Below, piece after piece: positions 6,259 through 14,157 of a DNA stretch of 37,708 nucleotides. Position numbers and translations under genes: made by a program. The notes under the pieces are model-generated. The model did no database searches. It had not been told where the DNA came from and worked only from the letters and a program-made list of their open reading frames with translations. Numbering within the stretch: position 1 is the first letter of the stretch; every line of letters starts with the position of its first letter. Origin of the DNA: a virus; the IMG/VR virus record IMGVR_UViG_3300009149_000116, positions 1 to 37,708 of that record; one strand, 5' to 3'.

Positions 6259-6780
6259 ATGCAAGATACAACTGTAAGGTTTGATACAGCTAAAATAGTT
6301 CTTGATTGGCGATGCAACTTGAATTGTAGTTATTGCTGTAATAAATATAATTATATTAAAAACAGTTTTCTACCAATTACTGCAAAGGAAATAGCAGACT
6401 CACAATATACTGACTATGAATTGACTGGTGGTGAGATATTATTACCACAGGCATTTATTAAACTTGAGGACTTATGCGTAGATTATATACCACAAGATAG
6501 TAATATATATGTTTATACAAATGGTGTGTTCCTTAATCATTATAAAGCTGTACTGATGAAGGGATGGGGTGTTAGAGGATTAAATATAGGGTATCATAAT
6601 AGGCCTTTAGATTGGGAATTATTAGACGAAGTAAATGAGTATTTACCTATTAGATTATGGGTAAGCAATGATGATATACACAACATACCAGAGGATTTAA
6701 GAATAAAAGATATAAATTTGTGGGCGTTGGGCGATTGCGACGCTATTACTACTGATAGGTTTTATTTGATAGGAGAATAA
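6259..6780 (+). CDS. Minimal radical SAM protein
   Basis: 173 residues. The N-terminal part has C19-x3-C23-x2-C26 in the context WRCNLNCSYC, the signature that binds the [4Fe-4S] cluster of radical S-adenosylmethionine enzymes. GGE at 57-59 matches the motif that positions SAM. The protein is shorter than a full TIM-barrel radical SAM enzyme, so it is a minimal or truncated core. No partner genes for queuosine-type DNA modification (QueC, QueD, FolE) are visible. It lies upstream of two amidoligase-fold proteins and a glutamine amidotransferase, which suggests a peptide or small-molecule modification (inference). Substrate unknown. Confidence 0.8.
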   Translation: MQDTTVRFDTAKIVLDWRCNLNCSYCCNKYNYIKNSFLPITAKEIADSQYTDYELTGGEILLPQAFIKLEDLCVDYIPQDSNIYVYTNGVFLNHYKAVLMKGWGVRGLNIGYHNRPLDWELLDEVNEYLPIRLWVSNDDIHNIPEDLRIKDINLWALGDCDAITTDRFYLIGE

Positions 6781-6782
6781 CT

Positions 6783-6986
6783 ATGTATAAAAAATTATCC
6801 ATCATTTCACATACAGTTAATATATCTGCTGAGTATTTACGCAAACTATCTGCTTACGCTTATTGGTGTGGTGGACATAAAAGAGGTTATTGGATATTAA
6901 AGGGTATAAAATATAAGAGTATTAAAGGTGTTGGATATGCTTGTTTAGAGGATTGTGTTAGAAAATGGGGACTAAGAAAACAATAA
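6783..6986 (+). CDS. Small basic protein of unknown function
   Basis: 67 residues starting two bases after the radical SAM stop. Lys/Tyr/Gly-rich and basic. The preceding gene ends in AGGAGAATAA, which supplies the ribosome-binding site. Tight coupling suggests it works with, or is a substrate of, the radical SAM protein, but this is only positional. No family recognised. Confidence 0.55.
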   Translation: MYKKLSIISHTVNISAEYLRKLSAYAYWCGGHKRGYWILKGIKYKSIKGVGYACLEDCVRKWGLRKQ

Positions 6987-7009
6987 TTCTAATATTAAAG
7001 GGAGCTTTA

Positions 7010-7372
7010 ATGAGTAATATGTGTAAACTAAACCAAATTAAAAGTTTTTCTACGGAAGAAAATGAAAGATTAAAGAATGTAATATCTACAGCAGTTAAAG
7101 AAATAAAAGAAGTGTTAGATGCCCTATACAACCAAATACCTAAAACACCTATATCTGTAAATAATCCTTTTGTAGAAAAGTATAAAAATAGTATTTGTAG
7201 ATATTGTACGGATTTAAAACCTATAACTTGTGGGCAGGGAGATTGTTTTGATAGACAAGAATTATGTAAGACCTGTGTTCATATATGTGGTGGCCCTACA
7301 CCATGTGATGCTGAACATTCTATGTCTGCTTGTCCTCTTATTGGTTTGGATAGGTGGTTGGCCGACGGTTAA
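7010..7372 (+). CDS. Cysteine-rich protein
   Basis: About 120 residues starting at the ATG at 7010, preceded by AAAGGGAG; an upstream in-frame ATG at 6965 lacks such a signal. The N-terminal half is helical. The C-terminal half has ten cysteines in a compact region (CRYC, then CGQGDC, CKTCVHIC, CDAEH, CPLIG). This could be a metal cluster or zinc fold. It lies inside the radical-SAM/amidoligase cassette and could be a partner or substrate. Function unknown. Confidence 0.6.
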   Translation: MSNMCKLNQIKSFSTEENERLKNVISTAVKEIKEVLDALYNQIPKTPISVNNPFVEKYKNSICRYCTDLKPITCGQGDCFDRQELCKTCVHICGGPTPCDAEHSMSACPLIGLDRWLADG

Positions 7373-7397
7373 TGTAGATGGACGATAAGGACTAAAA

Positions 7398-7652
7398 ATG
7401 AAACTATTGGATTTGAATAAAATACAAACTGAACAAGATGTTCTTGAAATAGCAGATGATATAGATTCTTATATTGTAAGCAAACTTTCATCAGAATATG
7501 AAGATGCAGAAGGTGTGCAATATTTACACCTGCGTATGTTAGTTTCTTCCATAACAGAAGGTAATGTTACAAGATTTCTATTCCTTAATTCTAATTTATG
7601 TTTGAAGTTTGGTATGAATCAATACTGTGAAATACTGTATAAAAAAAGATAG
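7398..7652 (+). CDS. Small protein of unknown function
   Basis: 84 residues with AAGGA nine bases before the ATG. Acidic, helical N-terminal half (TEQDVLEIADDIDSYIVSKL). No motif recognised. Adjacent to and co-directional with the amidoligase genes. Confidence 0.6.
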   Translation: MKLLDLNKIQTEQDVLEIADDIDSYIVSKLSSEYEDAEGVQYLHLRMLVSSITEGNVTRFLFLNSNLCLKFGMNQYCEILYKKR

Positions 7653-7667
7653 GTGTGGGGAAGTAAC

Positions 7668-8831
7668 ATGGACAATGAATCAATACAAATAAAATGTCAT
7701 TGCTGTGATAATTTATTTGATGAGGAAGGTTTGACATCATATAAAATTGAGGGTGGTAATTTAGAAGTTTCATTATGTGAAACCTGTTATGGTGATGAAA
7801 TTGGAAGATGCGAAAACTGTGGCGGTTTAGAATATAATGATGACATGATACGGTCAGATATTACATCTGATTACTATTGTAAGGATTGCTATAGCGAGAT
7901 ATTTACATCTTGTGATGAATGTGGTTACGAAATATATATTGATAATGGTCGTAGCCATAGTGAATTATGTAGTGAGTGTGATGAAGAGAGGTGGGCTGAT
8001 GGTGATGAGCGTTGTTGTAGCTCATGGAATTATCACGGTACGGATAGCAAACTGTTTTATGGTATTGAGTTAGAGGTTGGCTCTGAAAGTTATATGGGAT
8101 TAAAAAGTATGTTTATAAACAACCTTGATGAGGATTTCTTTGATATTCACAGTGATTGTTCTATTACAGAGGATGATATAGAAGATGAAGCAGAAATTGT
8201 TTCTCACCCTGCTACATATAAATTCTTAAAAGAACATCCCGAATTATGGAACAATGTATTAAGGTATAGACATAAGGGTGTAATCAGTTATAGAACCGGG
8301 ACATGCGGTATACATATACATTTGAGTAGAAGTTATTTTACTACTGAACACTTAGAGAGGTTCTTACAAATGATATATTGCCAGTCCTCATTTACTTATC
8401 TTATTAGTCAACGTAACAGTAGGGCATTAAGCCAATGGGCAGCATTATACGATAGACATAATGACAATAAACGATATACTAAACGTACACTTAAAGAAAA
8501 AATGCAGAAAGACAGGTATAACCAAGACAGGTATGAAGCTGTTAATTTAAGCAGCATATATACCATCGAGCTAAGGCTATTTAGGGGAACACTAAACCAA
8601 ACAGCATTTTGGAAAAACATAGAATATGTACAAGCATTGGTGGAGTTTACTAAAGATGCTAATAATAAACTAACACTATCAAAGTTCTTAAACTATGTAT
8701 CAGAGAATAAAGATGATTATAGTAATCTACATAAGTGGATTATAAAACGTCGTGCAACATTAGTGCCTGATAAAGAGCCTGTTACGTTTAAGAAGGTGAA
8801 ACGCATACTCAAACACTTGGAGTTAGCATAA
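7668..8831 (+). CDS. Amidoligase-fold protein with zinc ribbons, copy 1
   Basis: 387 residues from the ATG at 7668 (GGGGAAG upstream; an in-frame GTG at 7653 is unlikely). The N-terminal 110 residues have three successive four-cysteine zinc ribbons (CHCC/CETC, CENC/CKDC, CDEC/CSEC). The rest matches the amidoligase (COOH-NH2 ligase) fold related to glutamine synthetase and ATP-grasp-type ligases. It shows GIELE at 132-136, SDCS at 162-165, EIVSHP at 176-181, GIHIHLS at 214-220, and a late N-x-R-like core ending ELRLFRGTLN at 301-310. Such enzymes join a carboxylate to an amine using ATP. It overlaps the next gene, a paralogue, by one base. Substrate unknown. Confidence 0.82.
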   Translation: MDNESIQIKCHCCDNLFDEEGLTSYKIEGGNLEVSLCETCYGDEIGRCENCGGLEYNDDMIRSDITSDYYCKDCYSEIFTSCDECGYEIYIDNGRSHSELCSECDEERWADGDERCCSSWNYHGTDSKLFYGIELEVGSESYMGLKSMFINNLDEDFFDIHSDCSITEDDIEDEAEIVSHPATYKFLKEHPELWNNVLRYRHKGVISYRTGTCGIHIHLSRSYFTTEHLERFLQMIYCQSSFTYLISQRNSRALSQWAALYDRHNDNKRYTKRTLKEKMQKDRYNQDRYEAVNLSSIYTIELRLFRGTLNQTAFWKNIEYVQALVEFTKDANNKLTLSKFLNYVSENKDDYSNLHKWIIKRRATLVPDKEPVTFKKVKRILKHLELA

Positions 8832-10144
8832 TGCCTACTAATTTTGATGAAGCAGTAGTAATTTCAGCTTATAATGAACTTAGTAATGTAGTTAATACTG
8901 CACATGACGCCGGGTTAGGGATGCTATGTAGTTGTAGTATATGTAATGCACATATTACAGAAAATAACTGTTATAATGACAGTGAGGTACATAATGGCTT
9001 ATCTTTTATGAGGTGGCCCTTTCCAGTTTGTATAGATTTAGAGGACTGTAGTGTTGGCAGGCATATAGGTTGTACGTGTCACTTTTCTTTTGGTTATACT
9101 ATACGAATTTGTTGGGATTGCTTTGCAAGTATTAGTGGTGCTTATTATAGGTATGTAGATAGTAGTATAAATACATTTATTACTGCTATAGGTACATCCC
9201 ATAATGATGACTCTCTTTGTGTAGCAAATAGCCTAAATGCTATAGCATCAAGAAGTGAAGAAGATTATGATGATAACTCAAGTTGCAGGTATTGTGATAG
9301 AAATGATAGTAGTGTTACTGCCCATGAAGATACGTGGGGTAATGATATATATTTATGTGAAAGATGTGAAAGAAATGGAAATCATTTAATACATGATTAT
9401 ACATATGAACCTGAATTAACATTCTATGAGACTATTAAAGATAAACGAACAGAGTTATTTTATGGTATTGAATTAGAAGTAGAAGTTTTACCTGATTTTA
9501 GAATACCAGATGTAATAAGAAAATTACCAGACTTTACTTATGTTAAAAGCGACAGTAGTATTATGAGGGGTTTTGAAATTGTTTCTCATCCTGCTACTTA
9601 TAATTGGCTATTAGAGCATATTGATGATTGGAATAACATTTTAGATATACGTAACTACGGTTGTCGTAGTTATAATACACGAACATGCGGTATGCACATA
9701 CATATGAGTAAGGCCGCTTTTGGTAGACATCACTTGTATAAGTACTTATATTTTATGTATAATCCAGTTAATAAGACAGCAATAACACAAATCAGCCAGC
9801 GTGAGGATTGTTTATTGGATAGGTGGTCTGGTTTTAATAACGACCTTAGAATGATAAAAGCAAAAGCATTAACTCGTGCTGAAGTGGGTGATAGACATAC
9901 GGCTGTTGGTCTTGGACGTATAAGTACTGTAGAACTAAGAATATTTAGGGGGACATTAAACCCAGTAGCATTTTGGAAAAACATAGAGTTTGCACATGCG
10001 TTGTATAACTTTACTAAAGATAATGGATTAAAAAGTATGATATGGATAATGTTTATAGAATATGTTAAGGCTAACAAGCGTGACTATCCAAACCTAAACA
10101 AGTTTTTATTCTGTGAACAAACTGAAACTATACTGAATTATTAG
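8831..10144 (+). CDS. Amidoligase-fold protein with zinc ribbon, copy 2
   Basis: 437 residues, a paralogue of the preceding gene with a larger cysteine-rich N-terminal region (CSCSIC, CTCH, CWDC, then CRYC/CERC at about 152-179). The catalytic-like core is GIELEVE at 212-218, KSDSSI at 239-244, EIVSHP at 249-254, GMHIHMS at 287-293 and ELRIFRGTLN at 368-377, followed by FWKNIE as in copy 1. Both copies keep all these motifs, so both are probably active. Two tandem ligases suggest either two different couplings or a heterodimer. It is followed by a glutamine amidotransferase in the same frame after 18 bases. Confidence 0.82.
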   Translation: MPTNFDEAVVISAYNELSNVVNTAHDAGLGMLCSCSICNAHITENNCYNDSEVHNGLSFMRWPFPVCIDLEDCSVGRHIGCTCHFSFGYTIRICWDCFASISGAYYRYVDSSINTFITAIGTSHNDDSLCVANSLNAIASRSEEDYDDNSSCRYCDRNDSSVTAHEDTWGNDIYLCERCERNGNHLIHDYTYEPELTFYETIKDKRTELFYGIELEVEVLPDFRIPDVIRKLPDFTYVKSDSSIMRGFEIVSHPATYNWLLEHIDDWNNILDIRNYGCRSYNTRTCGMHIHMSKAAFGRHHLYKYLYFMYNPVNKTAITQISQREDCLLDRWSGFNNDLRMIKAKALTRAEVGDRHTAVGLGRISTVELRIFRGTLNPVAFWKNIEFAHALYNFTKDNGLKSMIWIMFIEYVKANKRDYPNLNKFLFCEQTETILNY

Positions 10145-10147
10145 AAA

Positions 10148-10154
10148 GGAAGGG
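10148..10154 (+). promoter_or_regulatory. Ribosome-binding site that decides an AUU start
   Basis: GGAAGGG at 10148-10154, within AAAGGAAGGG, lies eight bases before ATT at 10163. The next usable codon, TTG at 10169, would sit 14 bases away and would remove the cysteine that must be residue 2 of the amidotransferase. Both spacing and the protein family favour ATT. Confidence 0.75.
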
Positions 10155-10162
10155 TAGCAACT

Positions 10163-11128
10163 ATTTGTTTGATAATAGTAAAACCGGCAGGTACAGTGAT
10201 AACGAGACGTACATTAAAAACAGGCTTTCAGGCTAATCCAGATGGTGCTGGAATGATGTACACGCATGACAATGTACTCGAAGTTGTAAAAGGATTCTTT
10301 CACTTTCGGGGATTTTATAAGACGTTTAGGAGTATTGAGCGTGCATTTCCAAAAACTAATATAATAGTACATTTTAGAATAACTACCAGTGGATTAAAGA
10401 ATACTCCTAATTGTCATCCGTTCGTAGTTGACGATACATTGGCATTTGCACACAATGGGATATTTTTAGGATTGGGCACACTATTAGAATCTGATACTAT
10501 GATATTTAACAAAACAGTATTACAGTTGTTACCAAAGGGGTTTCTTGATATACCACGTATCAAAGAAGCATTAGATTTATACATACAAAGAGGTTTTTGT
10601 AAGCTGGCATTTCTAGATAAGGATAATAATTATACTATTATAAATCCAAGTGCCGGGGAATGGAACAACGGCGTATGGTTTTCTAATACATCATATGAGG
10701 ATAGGGCTGTATTCGGTTTTACTAAATATGATTATAACGGGTATGATTATTCTAATACATATCGTAACTGTTCAATGTGTAGACAATTAATACCACTAAG
10801 AGAAATGGAATGGCATGAAGAAGTGGGTGGTTTTGTATGTGATGTGTGTAATTACTCTACTCAGACATCTGCAGGTGACGACTGTGAGGTATGTGGGGTA
10901 TGTGGTTTCTACCCAAGTGAAACGTCCCATGCAGGAATATCATACTGTGCAGATTGTTGGAATGAATTAACAATGTCATATAAAGTGCATTGTCCATGTT
11001 GCCATGAGTATACTACACTAAGACTATTAATGTCTGATGATTATAAATGTGATTCGTGTGGAGCATATGTAACTCCTGATGAATATAAAGATTTGTTACA
11101 CCAAACAGCCATGAAAGGTGTTGATTAA
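10163..11128 (+). CDS. Class II glutamine amidotransferase with zinc ribbons, AUU start
   Basis: About 321 residues. Family hallmarks are NPDGAG at 25-30, HFRITTSG at 70-77, CHPF at 84-87 and AHNGI at 96-100, all typical of N-terminal-nucleophile glutaminases. These enzymes need a cysteine directly after the initiator Met. The frame reads ATT TGT TTG ATA ATA, so starting at ATT gives MCLIIVKPAG, while the first conventional start (TTG, 10169) lacks the nucleophile. The C-terminal third adds several zinc ribbons (CSMC/CDVC, CEVC/CADC, CPCC/CDSC). Predicted to release ammonia from glutamine, probably for the amidoligases immediately upstream. Confidence 0.85.
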   Translation: MCLIIVKPAGTVITRRTLKTGFQANPDGAGMMYTHDNVLEVVKGFFHFRGFYKTFRSIERAFPKTNIIVHFRITTSGLKNTPNCHPFVVDDTLAFAHNGIFLGLGTLLESDTMIFNKTVLQLLPKGFLDIPRIKEALDLYIQRGFCKLAFLDKDNNYTIINPSAGEWNNGVWFSNTSYEDRAVFGFTKYDYNGYDYSNTYRNCSMCRQLIPLREMEWHEEVGGFVCDVCNYSTQTSAGDDCEVCGVCGFYPSETSHAGISYCADCWNELTMSYKVHCPCCHEYTTLRLLMSDDYKCDSCGAYVTPDEYKDLLHQTAMKGVD

Positions 11129-11523
11129 TGTCTATTAAAAATGAAATACATAAATATTGGTTGGTAGTAGTTGATAACTTTGATGAGTTGTGCATACACA
11201 CGATATTTAATACAAAAGTATTAGTTATTAATTTAGGTAACAGGCATGGAACAAGGTGTTCAGGTTACGTAGATATAATTACTATAGATGGTAAGTACAT
11301 AGCACGTTATCCCGGTAAAAGTATAGTAGAAAGTTTTGAGGCTACCCGTAGTAAAAATAAGCTACTTAGAGATTTATTACTCAAGGCAAGATTAAATGAT
11401 GCAGGTAATAAAATAAAGGAAGCCGAACAATTACAACAATTTGATGGTGAGAGTGTACCTGATTTGTCTTTTAGTACACTCGGTGAAGCATGGCGAGAGT
11501 GGACGAGGCGACGCCCAAGCTAA
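11128..11523 (+). CDS. Protein of unknown function
   Basis: 131 residues, start overlapping the previous stop (TAATG), so it is translationally coupled to the amidotransferase. Mixed strand and helix, with a basic Trp-containing C terminus (EAWREWTRRRPS). No motif recognised. The coupling suggests a place in the amidoligase cassette. Confidence 0.6.
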   Translation: MSIKNEIHKYWLVVVDNFDELCIHTIFNTKVLVINLGNRHGTRCSGYVDIITIDGKYIARYPGKSIVESFEATRSKNKLLRDLLLKARLNDAGNKIKEAEQLQQFDGESVPDLSFSTLGEAWREWTRRRPS

Positions 11524-11552
11524 AGAGATTATAGATATATAGGAGAAGCTGA

Positions 11553-11840
11553 ATGAAAGTATTAACATTATGTGATTATTGTGGCTGTAAGTTACAGGTA
11601 ACTACTGATAAATCCAAAGAAGAAACAACGTTTATGTGTCCTTCATGTAATAAAGTAAACTATTTAGACTTGTGTAAAATAATTACTAATACATCAGGTA
11701 TTACAGCTACTACTAATATAGTGTCTACTAATAATGCTATTAATAGTAATAAGAAACCTGTAATGACTGAACAACTTGCACTTGAGCAGTTGAAGGCATT
11801 TTGTATAAAAAATGACTATTTACTACCTTCTATACTGTAA
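11553..11840 (+). CDS. Small zinc-ribbon protein
   Basis: 95 residues. The N-terminal part has CDYCGC and then CPSCNK, a clear zinc ribbon; a Thr/Asn-rich linker follows, and then a short helix (LALEQLKAFCIKN). AGGAG lies upstream. It precedes the recombination genes. Function unknown. Confidence 0.6.
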   Translation: MKVLTLCDYCGCKLQVTTDKSKEETTFMCPSCNKVNYLDLCKIITNTSGITATTNIVSTNNAINSNKKPVMTEQLALEQLKAFCIKNDYLLPSIL

Positions 11841-11878
11841 CATATTAACTAACTAAATTATTTTATAAGGAGACCAAG

Positions 11879-12649
11879 ATGAGTAATGAAAACATGAAAT
11901 TATGGAATGCAGTGTGCGAGACAGACCCAGCAATTACTAAGCGTGTAACCATGCGTGGAAACTTCACTGCTATTGACTCACAGACACAGGTTAAAAGAGC
12001 TACTGAATTATGGGGTAGTTATGGAGCAAACTGGGGATTAAAAGATGTAAAGTTCAATGAGTTTAGGGAAGGTGATAAGATTGTAGGATTAATGGCCTAT
12101 GGTACATTTATATACCCGAACTGCTTAACAGGTTTTCCAATAGCTGCTGACATGCCATACAAATCTAACGATGATTGTGTTAAGAAATTACAAACAGAGT
12201 GTATATCTAAAGCACTATCAAGGTTGGGATTTAACAGTGATGTATTTGAAGGTAAGTTTGACGACAATAGGTATGTTTCTGAAATGACAAAGAAATATGC
12301 ACAGCAGAAACAAGACTTACAAACAGATATTACTAAGTCTAAGGTGGCTGAACCAGAAGTAGTTGAGCCCAAAGTTGATATACCCATAGGTGGCCTTCAT
12401 CATTTAGTGGAAGCACAAGAGAATGAAATACTTAATATGATAGAGGATGAATTGACAATGGGTTGTGATGATAACTATAAAGGTGTAGTAGATATGGATT
12501 TACTAAGACAAGCTATCATAGGGGAGTATGGTAAGTTACCACTTAAAGAATCCTCTGTGCGTACCGTAGTTGATAAGATGCTGGAGCTATGTAAAGATGA
12601 CAACTCCTTGATATTTGTTGATACTGATGATGTTATTAAAGGAATCTAA
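11879..12649 (+). CDS. Putative single-strand DNA annealing protein
   Basis: 256 residues with AAGGAGA upstream. The first 140 residues follow the pattern of phage Rad52/Sak-like recombinases. They show a short N-terminal strand with GNFTAIDSQTQVKRATELWG, a Trp-Gly core, and then TECISKALSRLGFNSDVFEG with a following KFDDNRYV. Such proteins anneal complementary single strands during recombination-dependent replication. The C-terminal half is acidic and probably a flexible tail for partner contacts. The downstream SSB and the PD-(D/E)XK nuclease at 24345 fit a recombination role. Family assignment is from remembered sequence pattern, not from a search. Confidence 0.6.
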   Translation: MSNENMKLWNAVCETDPAITKRVTMRGNFTAIDSQTQVKRATELWGSYGANWGLKDVKFNEFREGDKIVGLMAYGTFIYPNCLTGFPIAADMPYKSNDDCVKKLQTECISKALSRLGFNSDVFEGKFDDNRYVSEMTKKYAQQKQDLQTDITKSKVAEPEVVEPKVDIPIGGLHHLVEAQENEILNMIEDELTMGCDDNYKGVVDMDLLRQAIIGEYGKLPLKESSVRTVVDKMLELCKDDNSLIFVDTDDVIKGI

Positions 12650-12651
12650 TA

Positions 12652-12840
12652 ATGAATAAGCAACTGTTTAGGTTTAGATGTAAGAAATGTGGCGGTATTA
12701 TAGGTGTGAATATAGAAGGTAAGCCTATATGCGGTTGCAGCGTCTGGCCCGGCAATACAGTAGATTATGATACTGGTTGGTCAAAAGAGTGCCAAGATAA
12801 GTTAGGTGATACTACTAATGTTAAGTTAGGGAAACCATAA
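12652..12840 (+). CDS. Small zinc-binding protein
   Basis: 62 residues, two bases after the annealing protein. CKKCGG and, farther on, CGC, with a later cysteine, suggest a small zinc site. Translationally coupled on both sides (its stop TAA overlaps the next ATG as TAATG). Function unknown. Confidence 0.6.
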   Translation: MNKQLFRFRCKKCGGIIGVNIEGKPICGCSVWPGNTVDYDTGWSKECQDKLGDTTNVKLGKP

Positions 12841-13361
12841 TGTACTTCTGGACTGCTGATGAGCATTATAATCACAAAAATATTATTAAGTATTGTAATA
12901 GACCATTCAAAACTATAGAAGATATGAATGAGACTTTGATTGCTAATCATAATTCTATGATAGGTCGTAATGATACTACTATCCACGTTGGTGATTTCTG
13001 TTGGTGTAATAATAGACTCGACGCTGACCAATTTATACTTAGATTAAATGGTAATCACATATTTCTTAAAGGTTCTCACGACCACTGGTTGCCTGATTCA
13101 GCTAAGTATATATGGCGTAAAGAGATATATGGGCAGTTTATAATGGTATGTCATTATGCTATGACAATATGGGAACGTAGTCACTATAATAGTTGGCACT
13201 TGTTTGGTCATAGTCATGGCAGACATCAGGGTATTGGTAAATGTTTTGACGTAGGTGTTGACTGTTTTAACTTCTATCCTGTATCGTTTAATGAAGTGGC
13301 TGAGATAATGAGAACTAAACCAGATAATATTAATTTAATAAAGGAGAATAATGGTAACTAA
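12840..13361 (+). CDS. Calcineurin-like metallophosphoesterase
   Basis: 173 residues with the ordered motifs of the two-metal phosphoesterase fold: D7-E-H9, GD at 51-52, GNH at 71-73 with GSHDH at 78-82, a His in VCHYA at about 105, and GHSHG at 123-127. These place the metal ligands for phosphodiester or phosphomonoester hydrolysis. Size and motifs match the small phosphoesterases common in phage replication regions; the natural substrate is unknown. A second, more distant copy is at 21175. Confidence 0.85.
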   Translation: MYFWTADEHYNHKNIIKYCNRPFKTIEDMNETLIANHNSMIGRNDTTIHVGDFCWCNNRLDADQFILRLNGNHIFLKGSHDHWLPDSAKYIWRKEIYGQFIMVCHYAMTIWERSHYNSWHLFGHSHGRHQGIGKCFDVGVDCFNFYPVSFNEVAEIMRTKPDNINLIKENNGN

Positions 13362-13656
13362 AATATGGTATAGTGTACAAAATTGTGGTGATGGTAGTGC
13401 CTACCCAATGTTATGTAGTTCTAAAGAGCTTGCTAAACTCGACCAAGAATATATGGATGAGGGTTGGGGTGAAGATTGTGTAGGTTGTATTACTATCGAA
13501 TCAGATGCTTCTATTATAGGTATAAAAGAAAAGGTAGAAACACCAGAGAGCATGTTAGCAGAAATTAATAAGTGGAATAGTCCTGATGATGATTATTATC
13601 CACATGAAAAGGTAAAAGCATTAATCGAATTAATTAATAAAATGAAAGGAAATTAA
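13351..13656 (+). CDS. Protein of unknown function
   Basis: 101 residues, overlapping the phosphoesterase stop, with AGGAGAA upstream. Acidic, with a helical C-terminal half. No recognised motif. Confidence 0.6.
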   Translation: MVTKIWYSVQNCGDGSAYPMLCSSKELAKLDQEYMDEGWGEDCVGCITIESDASIIGIKEKVETPESMLAEINKWNSPDDDYYPHEKVKALIELINKMKGN

Positions 13657-13657
13657 T

Positions 13658-13741
13658 GTGGATGACAGTATAACTATATTATTATATGTATGTGTATGTG
13701 TATTACTATATTACTATGTGTGTATGTATTGGTGTAAATAG
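13658..13741 (+). CDS. Possible 27-residue membrane peptide
   Basis: GTG at 13658, directly after the previous stop, with AAAGGA eight bases upstream, running to TAG at 13741. Almost the whole product is one hydrophobic stretch (ITILLYVCVCVLLYYYVCMY). The DNA is a TATG/TGTA-rich low-complexity tract, so chance coding is possible. Confidence 0.35.
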   Translation: MDDSITILLYVCVCVLLYYYVCMYWCK

Positions 13742-13770
13742 AATAAACTTAGATATTGAAAGGAAAAGAA

Positions 13771-14145
13771 ATGAGTAATTTCAATTTGTGCGTGCAAGAA
13801 GGAAACATGACTTCAGACCCCGAAGTTTCTTATGCAGCAAGTGGGGCAGCAGTAGCTACGTTTTCTATAGCTGTTAACCGAAAGTATAAAGATAAGGAAA
13901 GTGTGTTGTTTATGCCTTGCGTATCGTTTGGTAAGCTGGCTGAGATTCTTATCAAGTATGGTGGAAAAGGTAAGAAGCTGTTAGTTAGTGGATACCTAAG
14001 TGATGATAGTTATGTTGATAGAAACGATAGTACAGTACATCGTATTAAATTATATCTTGATACAGTACGCTTTATTGGTGCGTTTCAAAAGGTAGAATCC
14101 GATACTGTAGAACCGTCAACTAAACCCGAAGAACCTGACTTTTAA
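13771..14145 (+). CDS. ssb: Single-stranded DNA-binding protein
   Basis: About 124 residues from the ATG at 13771, where AAAGGA gives correct spacing; an in-frame TTG at 13756 is unlikely. The OB-fold pattern is clear: an N-terminal strand (NLCVQEGNMTSDPEV), ATFSIAVNRKYKD, VSFGKLAEIL, KKLLVSGYL, and then strands leading to VRFIGAF. The tail ends EEPDF, an acidic tip like the protein-interaction tails of bacterial SSBs. It would coat single strands made by the helicase next door and recruit the polymerase. Confidence 0.9.
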   Translation: MSNFNLCVQEGNMTSDPEVSYAASGAAVATFSIAVNRKYKDKESVLFMPCVSFGKLAEILIKYGGKGKKLLVSGYLSDDSYVDRNDSTVHRIKLYLDTVRFIGAFQKVESDTVEPSTKPEEPDF

Positions 14146-14157
14146 TAGGAGATTAAT

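Noticed and set aside
6259-6780. QueE-type enzyme for 7-deazaguanine DNA modification
   Set aside because: No QueC, QueD, FolE or DNA transglycosylase genes are in the window and the cysteine spacing is generic for radical SAM proteins.
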